NCBI GenBank assembly: GCA_026987025.1
Contig: JALSNJ010000017.1
Coordinates: 56,978-120,977 of the forward strand
DNA: 64,000 bases
From: Candidatus Aminicenantota bacterium
Lineage (GTDB): Bacteria > Acidobacteriota > Aminicenantia > S016-38
Direction: 5' to 3'
A program made the translations under genes and the position numbers. The stretch's first letter is position 1; the number at the start of each line of letters is the position of its first letter. The notes beneath the pieces are model-generated. The model was not told the DNA's origin and made no database searches. It saw only the letters and a list, made by a program, of their open reading frames with translations. Below are positions 42,099-51,439 of the stretch, in pieces.

Positions 42099-43712
42099 AT
42101 GGCCAAGGACATCAGACTGGGAGACGAAGTATTTGAATACATTAAAAGGGGACTTGACAAACTGGCGGATACCGTAAAGGTAACCCTCGGTCCCAAGGGA
42201 AGGAACGTAATCATTGAGAGGAAGTTCGGGGCTCCCAACGTTACCAAGGACGGGGTCACCGTGGCCAAGGAAATTGAGCTCAAGGATCCCTGGGAAAACA
42301 TGGGAGCCCAGATGGTCAAGGAAGTGGCCACCAAAACCTCCGATGTGGCCGGCGATGGTACCACCACTGCCACCGTTTTGGCCCAGGCCATATTCCACGA
42401 GGGACTCCGCTACATAGTGGCTGGGGCCAATCCGGCGCTGGTCAAGAGGGGAATTGACAAGACCGTAGAGAAGGCGGTGGAAGCCCTGAAGGAGATTTCC
42501 AGGGAGGTCAATGAGGACGAAATAGCCTATGTGGCTGCCATTTCCGCCAACAACGACATGGAGATCGGAGAGATAATCGCCGAGGCCATGAAGAAGGTGG
42601 GCAAGGACGGAGTCATCACCGTGGAGGAAGGAAAGTCCAACAAGATAGAGATGGAAGTGGTGGAGGGAATGCAGTTTGACCGTGGATATCTCTCCCCATA
42701 CTTTGTAACCGACGCCGAGAGGATGGAGGCCGTTCTGGAGAATCCCTACATCCTCATCCACGAGAAGAAGATATCCTCCATTAGAGAGTTCCTGCCGCTT
42801 CTTGAGCAGGTGGCCAAGACCGGAAGGCCCCTCCTGGTCATAGCCGAGGATGTGGAAGGAGAGGCTTTAGCCACCTTGGTTGTGAACAAAATAAAGGGAA
42901 TATTCACTTCCTGCGCCGTTAAGGCCCCCGGATTCGGAGAGAGGCGTAAGGCCATGCTCCAGGACATAGCCATCCTCACCGGAGGGAAGGTGGTCTCCGA
43001 GGACCTGGGGGTCAAGCTGGACAAGATAGACCTCAGCTGGCTGGGACAGGCTGAGAAGGTGGTGGTGGACAAGGAAAACACTACCATAATAGGTGGAAAG
43101 GGCAAGGATGAGGACATAAAGGCCAGGATAGAGCAGATCCGCAGGGAGATAGAGGAAACCACCTCCGATTACGACAGGGAAAAACTTCAGGAAAGGCTGG
43201 CCAAACTGGTGGGAGGAGTGGCCGTCATCAAAGTGGGAGCCTCCACCGAACCTGAGATGAAGGAAAAGAAGGCCAGGGTTGAGGACGCCATGCACGCCAC
43301 CAAGGCCGCGGTGGAAGAGGGAATTGTTCCCGGAGGTGGGGTGGCCTACCTCAGGATGCTGCAGAAGATCCAGGACTTCAAACTGGAGGGAGACGAGAAC
43401 CTGGGGGCTGAGATAGTCAAGAAGGTCCTCAGGGTCCCTGCCCAGCAGATAGCTGAGAATGCGGGATTTGAGGGCTCCGTCATCGTTGAAAAGATCCTGG
43501 ACAACAAGGATGTAAATTACGGCTTCAACGCCCTGAAGGGCCAGTTTGAGGACCTGGTGAAGGCTGGGGTCATTGACCCGGCCAAGGTCACCAGAATCGC
43601 CCTGGAAAACGCCGCTTCCGTGGCAGGCCTTCTCCTCATGACCAACGCCCTGGTGGCGGAGATACCCGAAAAGGAGGAGAAGACCCCCGGAGCAGGCATG
43701 GACATGTATTAA
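42099..43712 (+). CDS. groL: Chaperonin GroEL
   Basis: Tetradecameric folding machine. 537 residues; ATP-site [14 protein letters not shown] and catalytic Asp region, conserved [20 protein letters not shown] and [10 protein letters not shown] are present. The C-terminus is a short GAGMDMY instead of a long GGM repeat. The ribosome site AAGGAGGTGAG is strong. A rho-independent terminator follows. Confidence 0.98.
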   Translation: MAKDIRLGDEVFEYIKRGLDKLADTVKVTLGPKGRNVIIERKFGAPNVTKDGVTVAKEIELKDPWENMGAQMVKEVATKTSDVAGDGTTTATVLAQAIFHEGLRYIVAGANPALVKRGIDKTVEKAVEALKEISREVNEDEIAYVAAISANNDMEIGEIIAEAMKKVGKDGVITVEEGKSNKIEMEVVEGMQFDRGYLSPYFVTDAERMEAVLENPYILIHEKKISSIREFLPLLEQVAKTGRPLLVIAEDVEGEALATLVVNKIKGIFTSCAVKAPGFGERRKAMLQDIAILTGGKVVSEDLGVKLDKIDLSWLGQAEKVVVDKENTTIIGGKGKDEDIKARIEQIRREIEETTSDYDREKLQERLAKLVGGVAVIKVGASTEPEMKEKKARVEDAMHATKAAVEEGIVPGGGVAYLRMLQKIQDFKLEGDENLGAEIVKKVLRVPAQQIAENAGFEGSVIVEKILDNKDVNYGFNALKGQFEDLVKAGVIDPAKVTRIALENAASVAGLLLMTNALVAEIPEKEEKTPGAGMDMY

Positions 43713-43745
43713 AGAAAATCGGGTAAATTTTACCCACAACTTTCA

Positions 43746-43772
43746 GGGGAGGCAGAAGCCTCCCCTTTTTTT
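43746..43772 (+). terminator. Rho-independent terminator of groES-groEL
   Basis: Stem GGGGAGGC / GCCTCCCC (8 bp, perfect) with a four-base loop AGAA, followed by seven T. It is the clearest terminator in the window. Confidence 0.93.
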
Positions 43773-43804
43773 ATTTTGGGCATTTTTGGCACCCTTTTTG
43801 CTTT

Positions 43805-43810
43805 TATACT
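43805..43810 (+). promoter_or_regulatory. Candidate -10 box of the pilY1 operon
   Basis: TATACT 30 bases before the pilY1 ATG; TTGGCA lies only 13 bases upstream, so the -35 is uncertain. Confidence 0.35.
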
Positions 43811-43840
43811 GTAGGCATTAAAGATGAAAGGAGGCTAAAA

Positions 43841-46800
43841 ATGGCAAAAAGGGCCCTGGTGCTTTTTCTTTTAATAGGTTTTCTTCTTCCTCTAACAGGA
43901 GCCAGCGAAAACCCCACCGACGACAGGGTATTCTTCACCATGCACGCAAAACCCAATCTTCTCTTCATCCTGGACAATTCCGGGTCCATGAGGTCAAGGG
44001 ATGTGAATGTTTCCGATTGCTCAAGCTTCAGGTATTACACCACCAGCGACAATTTCAGAACATACTCTTTCTATTGTCGCAGTGGACGCACTTACAGGCG
44101 CACAGCAGCCCAGCGCGCCTTTATAGTTCTTTCAGATGAGTTCAGAAACGACCTGAACATCGGGCTAATGGACTTCCTTTACTCGGCTGGAAGCGGAGGC
44201 AAGGTGGAATATCCCATCTCCGACATCTCCGATCCGGAATATTGCACCACCGGGGACTGCACCGATACGAGGCACAACCTGTGGGAAACTGTATATCACA
44301 TGAGCTTCAACACCTGGACCCCCCTGGCGGAAACTCTGGATTCCGCTTACTGGTATTTCAAAAATCAGGAAGGTGGACTTCCCTTTTCTTCAGGCCGCTG
44401 CGTAAGGGAAAGAAGCAAGTGCCTCCACTCTCCCATTAAGTACTGGTGCCAGAAGAACTTCGTCATACTGTTAACCGACGGAAGCCCCACAGCCGATAAC
44501 TTCAACTGCTACAGCGGTCTCGGCTCCCAGGGATATTATTCCCCCAGGATACCTCCCCTTCAGGGAAACTGGTGTCCCGGAGGACCGGGCCATTACGATA
44601 TAGACGGAGATGGGAATTCCAGCGACAGAAAAAGCGACTGTTATGGTTATGGATGCTACAGCGACCTTCTGGATGATGTGGCCTATTATGTCCACACCAC
44701 AGACCTGAGGCCTGACCTTGACGGAAACCAAAACCTTACAGTCTATACAGTAGCTCTAAGGGGCGGAGATTCCACGCTTCTCCAAAATACCGCCAACAAC
44801 GGGGGAGGTTTGTACTTTAACGCTCAGAATTACGACGAGCTGGTGGACGCCCTGAGGCAGGCTATCCAGAGCATACTGGAAAAGGCCCTTTCCTTTGCCC
44901 CCATATCCCCTCCCAAGAGGATTACCTCCTCCGAAAGATACGGCTTCATAAGCTGGTTCCTCCCCAAGGCGGGAAGAAAGATATGGGAGGGACACCAGGA
45001 AGCCTACGAACTGAACGAAAACGGGGAATTTTACCTGGACTCTGATGGGAATCCAACCCACCTCCAGTGGGATGCGGGGGAGGTCTGGACGAATTACCTT
45101 AAAAACAAAAACCTGAGCTCCCGATGGAGAAGGAGGAGGGTCCTGAGGTCTTTCTTCACCTATGCCTACACGAAAACCGTAAATCTTGGCGATATAAGAA
45201 GCGAAATCCCCTGGACTTACCTGAAAAAACTTTATCAAATCCCCTCCCCATACAATAGCCGGTCAGGCAATGTTTATTCTATAAACTCGTCCCTCCTCGG
45301 CTGCAGGATAAACCCCAGCGGAAACAGACTGTATGTGCAATGCGAAAATTACTCCACCGAGTATTGGGCCCACGGGGATGTATTCCACTCCAACCTGGTG
45401 CTTGTGGCCTCGCCCTTTGCCTTCCTGAAGTATCTTCCCGACTACGGTGAAAAATACGCTGAGTTTTATGACCAATGGAAGGACAGGACTCCTTTACTCT
45501 ACTACGGAACCAACGACGGAACTCTCAGGGTTGTTACGGTGGAAGACTCGGAGGTCGGAGGCCACAGCTACTCCGCCGGCATGACGGTAAGGGCCTTCGT
45601 CCCCACCAATACTCTGCCCACCCTTACCAGGACAGCCATAAACAACTCCTGGGATTACTTTGTGGATGGGCTTCTGACAGCTGTAGATGTAAGGATAAAC
45701 GACCTCAGCAAACCCTTCAACGAAAGGCCCTTCATAAGCCTGCTCACCTTCGGCCTTCGTCAGGGAGGAAAGAGGTATTATGCCATTGATGTAACCGACC
45801 CGGACAAAAGCTTCGCAGAAGATGACTCGGGCAATGAGTTTGGAAGGGTATTATGGGAATTCCCCGCTCTTCCTCCGAGTCAAAATATAGACTGCATAAC
45901 TTACTGGAACAATGCAGGAGGACCATCCCCTGGTCAGTCTGGCCCTCCCTACTTCCAGGAAATATGCATGCCACCCCCATATCAGCACAACTGGAAGGGG
46001 CAGTATTGGGCTCAATTCGTGGGCCAAACTTGGGGAAGGCCAAAGGTAGGCCTGATAGGGCTGGATGGGGATAAAATATATGCTGTGGTGGTAACCGGAG
46101 GATATCCTTCTGACCACGAGCCCAACGAGTGGAACGAGATCGATGAAGGGGCGGGGCTGTTTATACTGGATGCCACCAGCGGGGATGTGATAAAGGCCTT
46201 CGTAAGGTCTATTCCCACAGCCAGGGTCAGGAGGGGAAATAATTATGTTTACATACATCCCCCTCAGGAGCTCTACGAAGTAGTATCAGGGCTTCACTCC
46301 CTGGTGGGGACCCCCACCCTGGTGGATCTCAATTCCGACGGTAAAGTGGACACAATATATGTGGGAGACATTCAGGGAAACATATGGAAGGTGGACATAA
46401 GCAGCGACGACAAGGACGACTGGCACATGGGCAAACTGGCAGAGCTCGGCTCAGACCAGCCCATATTCCAGAAGGTGGTGGTGGCCAATGACTCATGCGG
46501 AAGGCGCTGGGTTTTCGCCGGAACCGGAAGGAGGGACGAACCCCTCAACACTTCCTCCACATGGCACATGGTGGGGATAATAGATGTAAATGGCATACCC
46601 TCACAACCCATAACCATAGACGACCTCCAGGATATATCGTCGGTTCTCACAGAGGTAAGCGATGTATTTGATGAAAACAACAACCCTCCCACCGTGACCC
46701 TGACTTCCCAGGCGGGCTGGAAGATTTCCTTCCCGGAATTTGGAGAAAAGCTCTTTGACGACCCCATAGCCTTCGGAGACCTTTACTTTTCCACATATAC

Positions 46801-47065
46801 CCCAACTCTGACGGGGATCAATGACCCATGCTCCTCCGGAGGGACAATGAGAACTTATAGAATAACCATACCCGGATGCGGTGGAGATGTGGCGGCCACC
46901 CGCCAGGAAGGCAGGATAGGAGGCGGAGGAGTATCCGGTCTGGGAGGATACGAAATTTACATAACCGGCTCTTCTCCGGGTTCAAAGCAGATAATAGGGC
47001 AGAAACAGCTTTCGCTTCCCTCCACCTTCGGACCGATTTACTGGAGGTTAAAGCATGAAAAATAA
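43841..47065 (+). CDS. pilY1: Type IV pilus tip/biogenesis protein PilY1
   Basis: 1074 residues, exported (MAKRALVLFLLIGFLLPLTG). The N-terminal von Willebrand A domain has the metal site FILDNSGSM. The C-terminal beta-propeller holds the PilY1 calcium loop DLNSDGKVD (with VGDIQGNIWKVDIS after it); a second calcium-like loop DIDGDGNSSD occurs near 250. Many cysteines are in the N-terminal half. PilY1 sits at the pilus tip and supports adhesion, mechanosensing and twitching. It leads a minor-pilin operon and overlaps the next gene by 11 bases. Confidence 0.9.
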   Translation: MAKRALVLFLLIGFLLPLTGASENPTDDRVFFTMHAKPNLLFILDNSGSMRSRDVNVSDCSSFRYYTTSDNFRTYSFYCRSGRTYRRTAAQRAFIVLSDEFRNDLNIGLMDFLYSAGSGGKVEYPISDISDPEYCTTGDCTDTRHNLWETVYHMSFNTWTPLAETLDSAYWYFKNQEGGLPFSSGRCVRERSKCLHSPIKYWCQKNFVILLTDGSPTADNFNCYSGLGSQGYYSPRIPPLQGNWCPGGPGHYDIDGDGNSSDRKSDCYGYGCYSDLLDDVAYYVHTTDLRPDLDGNQNLTVYTVALRGGDSTLLQNTANNGGGLYFNAQNYDELVDALRQAIQSILEKALSFAPISPPKRITSSERYGFISWFLPKAGRKIWEGHQEAYELNENGEFYLDSDGNPTHLQWDAGEVWTNYLKNKNLSSRWRRRRVLRSFFTYAYTKTVNLGDIRSEIPWTYLKKLYQIPSPYNSRSGNVYSINSSLLGCRINPSGNRLYVQCENYSTEYWAHGDVFHSNLVLVASPFAFLKYLPDYGEKYAEFYDQWKDRTPLLYYGTNDGTLRVVTVEDSEVGGHSYSAGMTVRAFVPTNTLPTLTRTAINNSWDYFVDGLLTAVDVRINDLSKPFNERPFISLLTFGLRQGGKRYYAIDVTDPDKSFAEDDSGNEFGRVLWEFPALPPSQNIDCITYWNNAGGPSPGQSGPPYFQEICMPPPYQHNWKGQYWAQFVGQTWGRPKVGLIGLDGDKIYAVVVTGGYPSDHEPNEWNEIDEGAGLFILDATSGDVIKAFVRSIPTARVRRGNNYVYIHPPQELYEVVSGLHSLVGTPTLVDLNSDGKVDTIYVGDIQGNIWKVDISSDDKDDWHMGKLAELGSDQPIFQKVVVANDSCGRRWVFAGTGRRDEPLNTSSTWHMVGIIDVNGIPSQPITIDDLQDISSVLTEVSDVFDENNNPPTVTLTSQAGWKISFPEFGEKLFDDPIAFGDLYFSTYTPTLTGINDPCSSGGTMRTYRITIPGCGGDVAATRQEGRIGGGGVSGLGGYEIYITGSSPGSKQIIGQKQLSLPSTFGPIYWRLKHEK

Positions 47066-47555
47066 GGGCTTTTCTCTTCTGGAACTCCTGCTTGTCATCA
47101 TGATAATAGGGGTTATAGCCCTCATAGCCGTGAACTCCCTGGGAAAATCCAGGATAAATTGGACCCTCAAGGGCGAAGTAAACCGAACCGTTAGCCTCAT
47201 CTACCAGGCCAAAGCCCTGGCCAGCAAAGATGAGCGCATTGTGAGAATAAGGTTTGACGACCCATCCAATGTCCGCAAATACTGGCTGGAAGAAAACGAT
47301 ACTATAAACAAGACCTATTTTCCAGTTCTTCAAAATCCCGTGGAGGTCCCAGCAGAGGCGAAAATTTATCTGGTTCCGGCCTACACCGAGATTTATTTCT
47401 ATCCGGAAGGAAAAATCATGGTCTCCCAGGGCACCAGCATGCAAATGGACCTTGTGGAAATATATGTAAGCCTGGCTTCCAACTCCAATCATTACATAAA
47501 GATACGATTATATCCCCTGGGCGCCATGGAAACGGAAAAACATTTTATTTATTAG
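47055..47555 (+). CDS. Minor pseudopilin, FimU/GspH type
   Basis: 166 residues with a type IV prepilin start: short basic leader ending in Gly (MKNKG), cleavage before Phe, and Glu5 (FSLLELLLVIMIIGVIALIA). The soluble part is beta-rich and short, like FimU/GspH. It is needed to start pilus assembly with the PilV-W-X-Y1 complex. The ribosome site GGAGG lies inside the pilY1 end. Confidence 0.85.
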   Translation: MKNKGFSLLELLLVIMIIGVIALIAVNSLGKSRINWTLKGEVNRTVSLIYQAKALASKDERIVRIRFDDPSNVRKYWLEENDTINKTYFPVLQNPVEVPAEAKIYLVPAYTEIYFYPEGKIMVSQGTSMQMDLVEIYVSLASNSNHYIKIRLYPLGAMETEKHFIY

Positions 47556-47564
47556 GGAGGAAAC

Positions 47565-47966
47565 ATGAGAAGGCAGGAAGGATTCATAATGCTGGAGGGC
47601 CTGGTAGGGGTAGCAATCCTGGGTCTGGTAGTTCTTTTCGTCATTTCTACCTTCGGAATGAGGCTTACCTTTGATAGAAGAAACGACATCAGGTCCAAGG
47701 CCTTCTATCTGGCAGAACAGGCAATAGAAAGGGTAAAGGCTCATCCAGAGGGAATACTCACAGGGGAATTCCAAACGGAGGACTTCGGCACCATAGAAGG
47801 ATTCCCCCATTTTAGAAGGGAATATCATTTCTCCCAGGTTCCCCTACCTACCCCGGGTTCTGTGACTGTATGGGAAGTCAGGGTGGGAGTTGAATGGAGA
47901 AAGGACTCCTCTTCCTCTTCGTGGAAAGCCCTGGAGCTCGTATCCTATGTAATTCAGCGACAATAG
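47565..47966 (+). CDS. Minor pilin PilV-like
   Basis: 133 residues. The prepilin start MRRQEG|FIMLEGLVGVAILG has Glu at position 5 of the mature form, followed by one hydrophobic helix and a small C-terminal domain. Position after the FimU-like gene and size fit PilV. GGGAGGAAA precedes the ATG. Confidence 0.8.
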   Translation: MRRQEGFIMLEGLVGVAILGLVVLFVISTFGMRLTFDRRNDIRSKAFYLAEQAIERVKAHPEGILTGEFQTEDFGTIEGFPHFRREYHFSQVPLPTPGSVTVWEVRVGVEWRKDSSSSSWKALELVSYVIQRQ

Positions 47967-47975
47967 GAGGGAAAG

Positions 47976-49196
47976 ATGAGACAGAGAGGAATGACACTGA
48001 TAGAGCTTCTGGTGGCCCTGACGATCTTCATTCTGGCAGGTATAGCTTTTACTGCGGTCCTCGTCTTCCATCAAAAAAGCTTCGTTCGGCAAAATAAGAG
48101 GGTTCTCCTTCAGTCCCAGCTGAGAACAGGCCTACTTGAAATTTCCGACAAAATCCTATCGGCCGGCGCCGGCATAGGGGTGGCATGCAATCAATCTTAC
48201 ATGGGCTCAGCCACTTCCTCAGGCCTTACTCAGGGCACCTGTTCTTTCAGGGGAATTATTCCCTTAAACACTCCCGACGAAGGCGGAGGAAACGAGAATG
48301 GACCCGACGGAATAATTCTCGCCTACGGCGACACCTCAACTATAACCAGGTTCTCCCCTACCCAATCTTCCTGGAATCCATCCACCCTCTCCCTTTCCTT
48401 AGAAAAGTTTTACGACACTTCCAAAACCCCCCAGGAAGCCTTCTGGCATCGTGGCGACATAGGCATGGTTATGAGCTCCGACGGATTCTATGTCTTTCAG
48501 GTACAAGGGGTAGATGTGGGAAATCAAACCCTCTATCTGAGGGATACACCTGTATACTATTCCGGCCTTTTGAATTTCTCCCGCTCCGGCCCCATACCCA
48601 TTTCTTACAGGGATCTTCTTCCATCGGTGGTGGATTATTCCACCCCCAAGTACGGAAACTCCATAACATACTTCCGCAACACATCGGTGGTGATAAAGCT
48701 GGAATTTTTTGGGATTTATTTTATAGACAAAATAGGAGAAAACTATTACCTGGTGGCCAGCTTTGACACCCGGGGAGAAGCTGATCCGTGCCAGGGCGGT
48801 TATACTCCCCAAACCCAAAAATGTGTACCACTTGGAAAGAACATTATAGACCTTCAATTTGAGTATTATTACATGGACGATCCCTCCAACCCCAACATAA
48901 AAAGGGTTCTCTGCTCCCTCGGCAACGACATACCTGCCGATTACGACTACCAGGACGCTCCCCCCTTTCAGGACCTTTACGGAGCCATAATAAACAAACA
49001 GGCTACTGCAATAAAAATAAGCATGGCCGGGGTCACTGAGGAGTTTTTGAGGAAGTACCAAAAAACCGACCACCTTGAAATTCCCCTTATCGGGGATAGG
49101 GACAGCTTAATTCTCAACGGTGAACCCTGGGTTAAAATGAAGTTAGAGGTATCTAAAATTATCATCTCCCCAAGGAACATGTTTACCGTTTACTGA
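47976..49196 (+). CDS. Minor pilin PilW-like
   Basis: 406 residues. The prepilin start MRQRG|MTLIELLVALTIFILAG has Glu5. A large beta-rich C-terminal domain with Cys pairs follows. Size and order fit PilW. AGGAGGGAAAG precedes the ATG. Confidence 0.82.
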   Translation: MRQRGMTLIELLVALTIFILAGIAFTAVLVFHQKSFVRQNKRVLLQSQLRTGLLEISDKILSAGAGIGVACNQSYMGSATSSGLTQGTCSFRGIIPLNTPDEGGGNENGPDGIILAYGDTSTITRFSPTQSSWNPSTLSLSLEKFYDTSKTPQEAFWHRGDIGMVMSSDGFYVFQVQGVDVGNQTLYLRDTPVYYSGLLNFSRSGPIPISYRDLLPSVVDYSTPKYGNSITYFRNTSVVIKLEFFGIYFIDKIGENYYLVASFDTRGEADPCQGGYTPQTQKCVPLGKNIIDLQFEYYYMDDPSNPNIKRVLCSLGNDIPADYDYQDAPPFQDLYGAIINKQATAIKISMAGVTEEFLRKYQKTDHLEIPLIGDRDSLILNGEPWVKMKLEVSKIIISPRNMFTVY

Positions 49197-49207
49197 GGAG
49201 GTAAATC

Positions 49208-49720
49208 ATGAAAGAAAAAGGAAGTATACTCGTATTTAGTCTCATAGCGGTGGCGGTTCTTGCCATAATAGGAATGGCGGGAATCCTGATGAGCCAGAGG
49301 GAAATTACCTCAGTAATATATGCGGAAAGGTCCTCAGCCGCTGTACACATAGCCGACGCAGGGGCCAATTATTTCTATTCAGCCATAGCCTCAGATCCTC
49401 TGGCCTCCTTAGGCGATTTTTCTAACCTGGAAGGATACAGCCAGGAAATAGATTTTAGCCCGGAATTTGCCCACGGTATGAAGGGAAGGTTCTCTTTGCC
49501 CCAAACCTTACCCAACGGCACTGACCTTACCGGAAGAAATCCCAGGATAATGGCAGAATTCATTCCTCCCTTTCCTCCCGGAGTGGGCATGGGGGAGGGA
49601 ATATACTTCCTGGCCATTCAGTTCTATGTTCAGGGTGACCTCTTGACCGATAGCGGTGATATAATCTCCTCCAAGATAGTGGACACCGCCAGCCTGGGAA
49701 TGTTCTACGGAGAGTATTGA
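49208..49720 (+). CDS. Minor pilin PilX-like
   Basis: 170 residues. Basic leader MKEKG, then SILVFSLIAVAVLAIIGMAG with no Glu5, followed by QREITSVIYAERSSAAVHIADAGANYF, the pattern of PilX/GspK-type pilins, which often lack Glu5. GAGGAGGTAAA precedes the ATG. Confidence 0.78.
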   Translation: MKEKGSILVFSLIAVAVLAIIGMAGILMSQREITSVIYAERSSAAVHIADAGANYFYSAIASDPLASLGDFSNLEGYSQEIDFSPEFAHGMKGRFSLPQTLPNGTDLTGRNPRIMAEFIPPFPPGVGMGEGIYFLAIQFYVQGDLLTDSGDIISSKIVDTASLGMFYGEY

Positions 49721-49721
49721 G

Positions 49722-50336
49722 ATGAAGAGGATATTGATAGCACTGGTTCTACCTATCTTCCTTCTGGGTCAGAAAATTGACGGGGTAAGCCTTATGCCTG
49801 CCAAAATAACGGAAAAAACCGATGTGCGAGCCGTGGTATCCCCTGCAGTTCCTCCGGAAGGATATCAGTATGTATACACATGGTTCGTAAACGGCAGACC
49901 CATAAACATAAATTCCCTGATTTTGCCATCTTCTTATTTCAAGAAGGGAAACTTCATCTGGGTAGCCGTAAAGCTCCTGGAGAAGAAAAGCGGAAAGGCA
50001 GTGGATTACGCAGAAAGTCTCAGGGTTAGGGTTTCTGATATACCACCGAACATTGTATCCTCTCCCCCTTCGGCCAAGGGACTTAAGCCCGGAGATACCT
50101 ATGTGTACGAAATAATCGTTAAGGACGAGGATGACCCTCCGAACAAGGTAAAGCTCACCCTCAAAAAGGCGCCCCCTGGAGCCGTCCTGGAAGGCAATGT
50201 TCTTCGTTGGAAGCTCCCCAAAAAAACCGGAAATTTTCCCTTCGTCATAGAAGCTAAGGACCCCTCCGGGGGACGCTGCATCCTCTCCTTTGAAATCTCC
50301 ATAGGAAAGAAAAAGCTCTATCCTGGCCGGGAATAA
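49722..50336 (+). CDS. Secreted Ig-fold protein at the end of the pilus operon
   Basis: 204 residues with a signal peptide (MKRILIALVLPIFLLGQK). Two beta-sandwich domains follow; the second (about 107-195) is cadherin/putative-Ig-like (DTYVYEIIVKDEDDPPNKVK; GNFPFVIEAKDPSGGRCILS). It starts one base after pilX-like, so it is coupled. It may act on or with the pilus (inference). The end overlaps the convergent galK by 19 bases. Confidence 0.65.
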   Translation: MKRILIALVLPIFLLGQKIDGVSLMPAKITEKTDVRAVVSPAVPPEGYQYVYTWFVNGRPININSLILPSSYFKKGNFIWVAVKLLEKKSGKAVDYAESLRVRVSDIPPNIVSSPPSAKGLKPGDTYVYEIIVKDEDDPPNKVKLTLKKAPPGAVLEGNVLRWKLPKKTGNFPFVIEAKDPSGGRCILSFEISIGKKKLYPGRE

Positions 50337-51439
50337 ATTATCCGGGCAGAACCCCGTGGAAGGGTAAAAATTACATGGCGGGTGGAAAGCTCTGAAAGAA
50401 AAGTCTTTTCTTTACCCCTCAACAAAAGGGCTATTATGTAGCCACCAAAGCCAGCCCCTGTAAGGCGAGCCCCGTAAACATAGGGAAGAGAGGATATTTT
50501 CTCCACCAGACGGTCTATCTGCGGAAGGGAAACCTCAAAGTCCTCGGAGAGGCTTAGATGGGCAAGCTTCATTATCTTCTCCACCATGCAGAGGTCCCCT
50601 GAACGGAGAAATTCCACCAGGGCTTCCACCCTTTGATTTTCCGATACAACATGAACAGCTCTTTTGTATGCTACCTCGTCCATATAAGGCCTCGCGGCCA
50701 GTAGCATTTCCTCGTCCGCATCGCTCAGGGTTTCCAGGTCCGGAAAAAGCCTCCTCAGGGCCTGCAAAGCCCTCCGACATTCCTCCCTTCGCTGATTATA
50801 TTGAGATGAGCTGAGCCTCCTCCTTATGCCGGTGTCCACCAGGGCAAGGAGGAGGTTTCCTGGAAAGGGCACGAAGTTGTAGCTCAGGTTTTTGGTGTTC
50901 AGGAAAAGAAGATGCCCCTCCCTGGAAAGGGCGGAGGCAAACTGGTCCATAATTCCGCACTTTACCCCTACGAACTCGTTCTCTGCTCTATGGGATATTT
51001 CAACAAGTTCCTCCATTCTTCTGCCAAGAGAAAAGAACTCGTTTACTGCCAGGGCAAAGGCCATCTCCAGGGAGGCGGAAGAGCTCAGGCCACCCCCTAT
51101 GGGAAGGTCAGAGGACAGAAGGATGTCCAGGCCAACAGCAGGGGCCCTGGAGTAAAGAAGAACGCCCCGAAGGTAATCTCCGAAACTCCCACGCTTTGGA
51201 TACTGGCCTGCTTCCCACTCCTCCCACCTTCCTATGTTTTCGGAAGATACCCGTATTTTTTTACCCTCCCCTGGAGCCAGAACCACATAAGTCCCCTTCC
51301 CTATAGCCGCCGGCAAAACAAACCCGCCGTTGTAATCGGTGTGTTCCCCTATCACATTTACCCTGCCGGGGGCAAAACTTATAAGAGATGGCTCCTTTCC
51401 AAACCTTGAGATAAACTTCCGCCGTAGCCCTTCAATCAT
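50318..51439 (-). CDS. galK: Galactokinase family sugar kinase
   Basis: GHMP kinase that phosphorylates galactose (or N-acetylgalactosamine) at C1. 373 residues: substrate motif SFAPGRVNVIGEHTDYNGGFV, ATP motif DLPIGGGLSSSASLEMA, and the C-terminal GARLTGAGFGGYIIAL. GalK and GalNAc kinases are hard to tell apart by eye. It overlaps the nucleotidyltransferase gene by eight bases. No galT is nearby. Confidence 0.9.
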   Translation of the reverse strand: MIEGLRRKFISRFGKEPSLISFAPGRVNVIGEHTDYNGGFVLPAAIGKGTYVVLAPGEGKKIRVSSENIGRWEEWEAGQYPKRGSFGDYLRGVLLYSRAPAVGLDILLSSDLPIGGGLSSSASLEMAFALAVNEFFSLGRRMEELVEISHRAENEFVGVKCGIMDQFASALSREGHLLFLNTKNLSYNFVPFPGNLLLALVDTGIRRRLSSSQYNQRREECRRALQALRRLFPDLETLSDADEEMLLAARPYMDEVAYKRAVHVVSENQRVEALVEFLRSGDLCMVEKIMKLAHLSLSEDFEVSLPQIDRLVEKISSLPYVYGARLTGAGFGGYIIALLLRGKEKTFLSELSTRHVIFTLPRGSARIIYSRPG

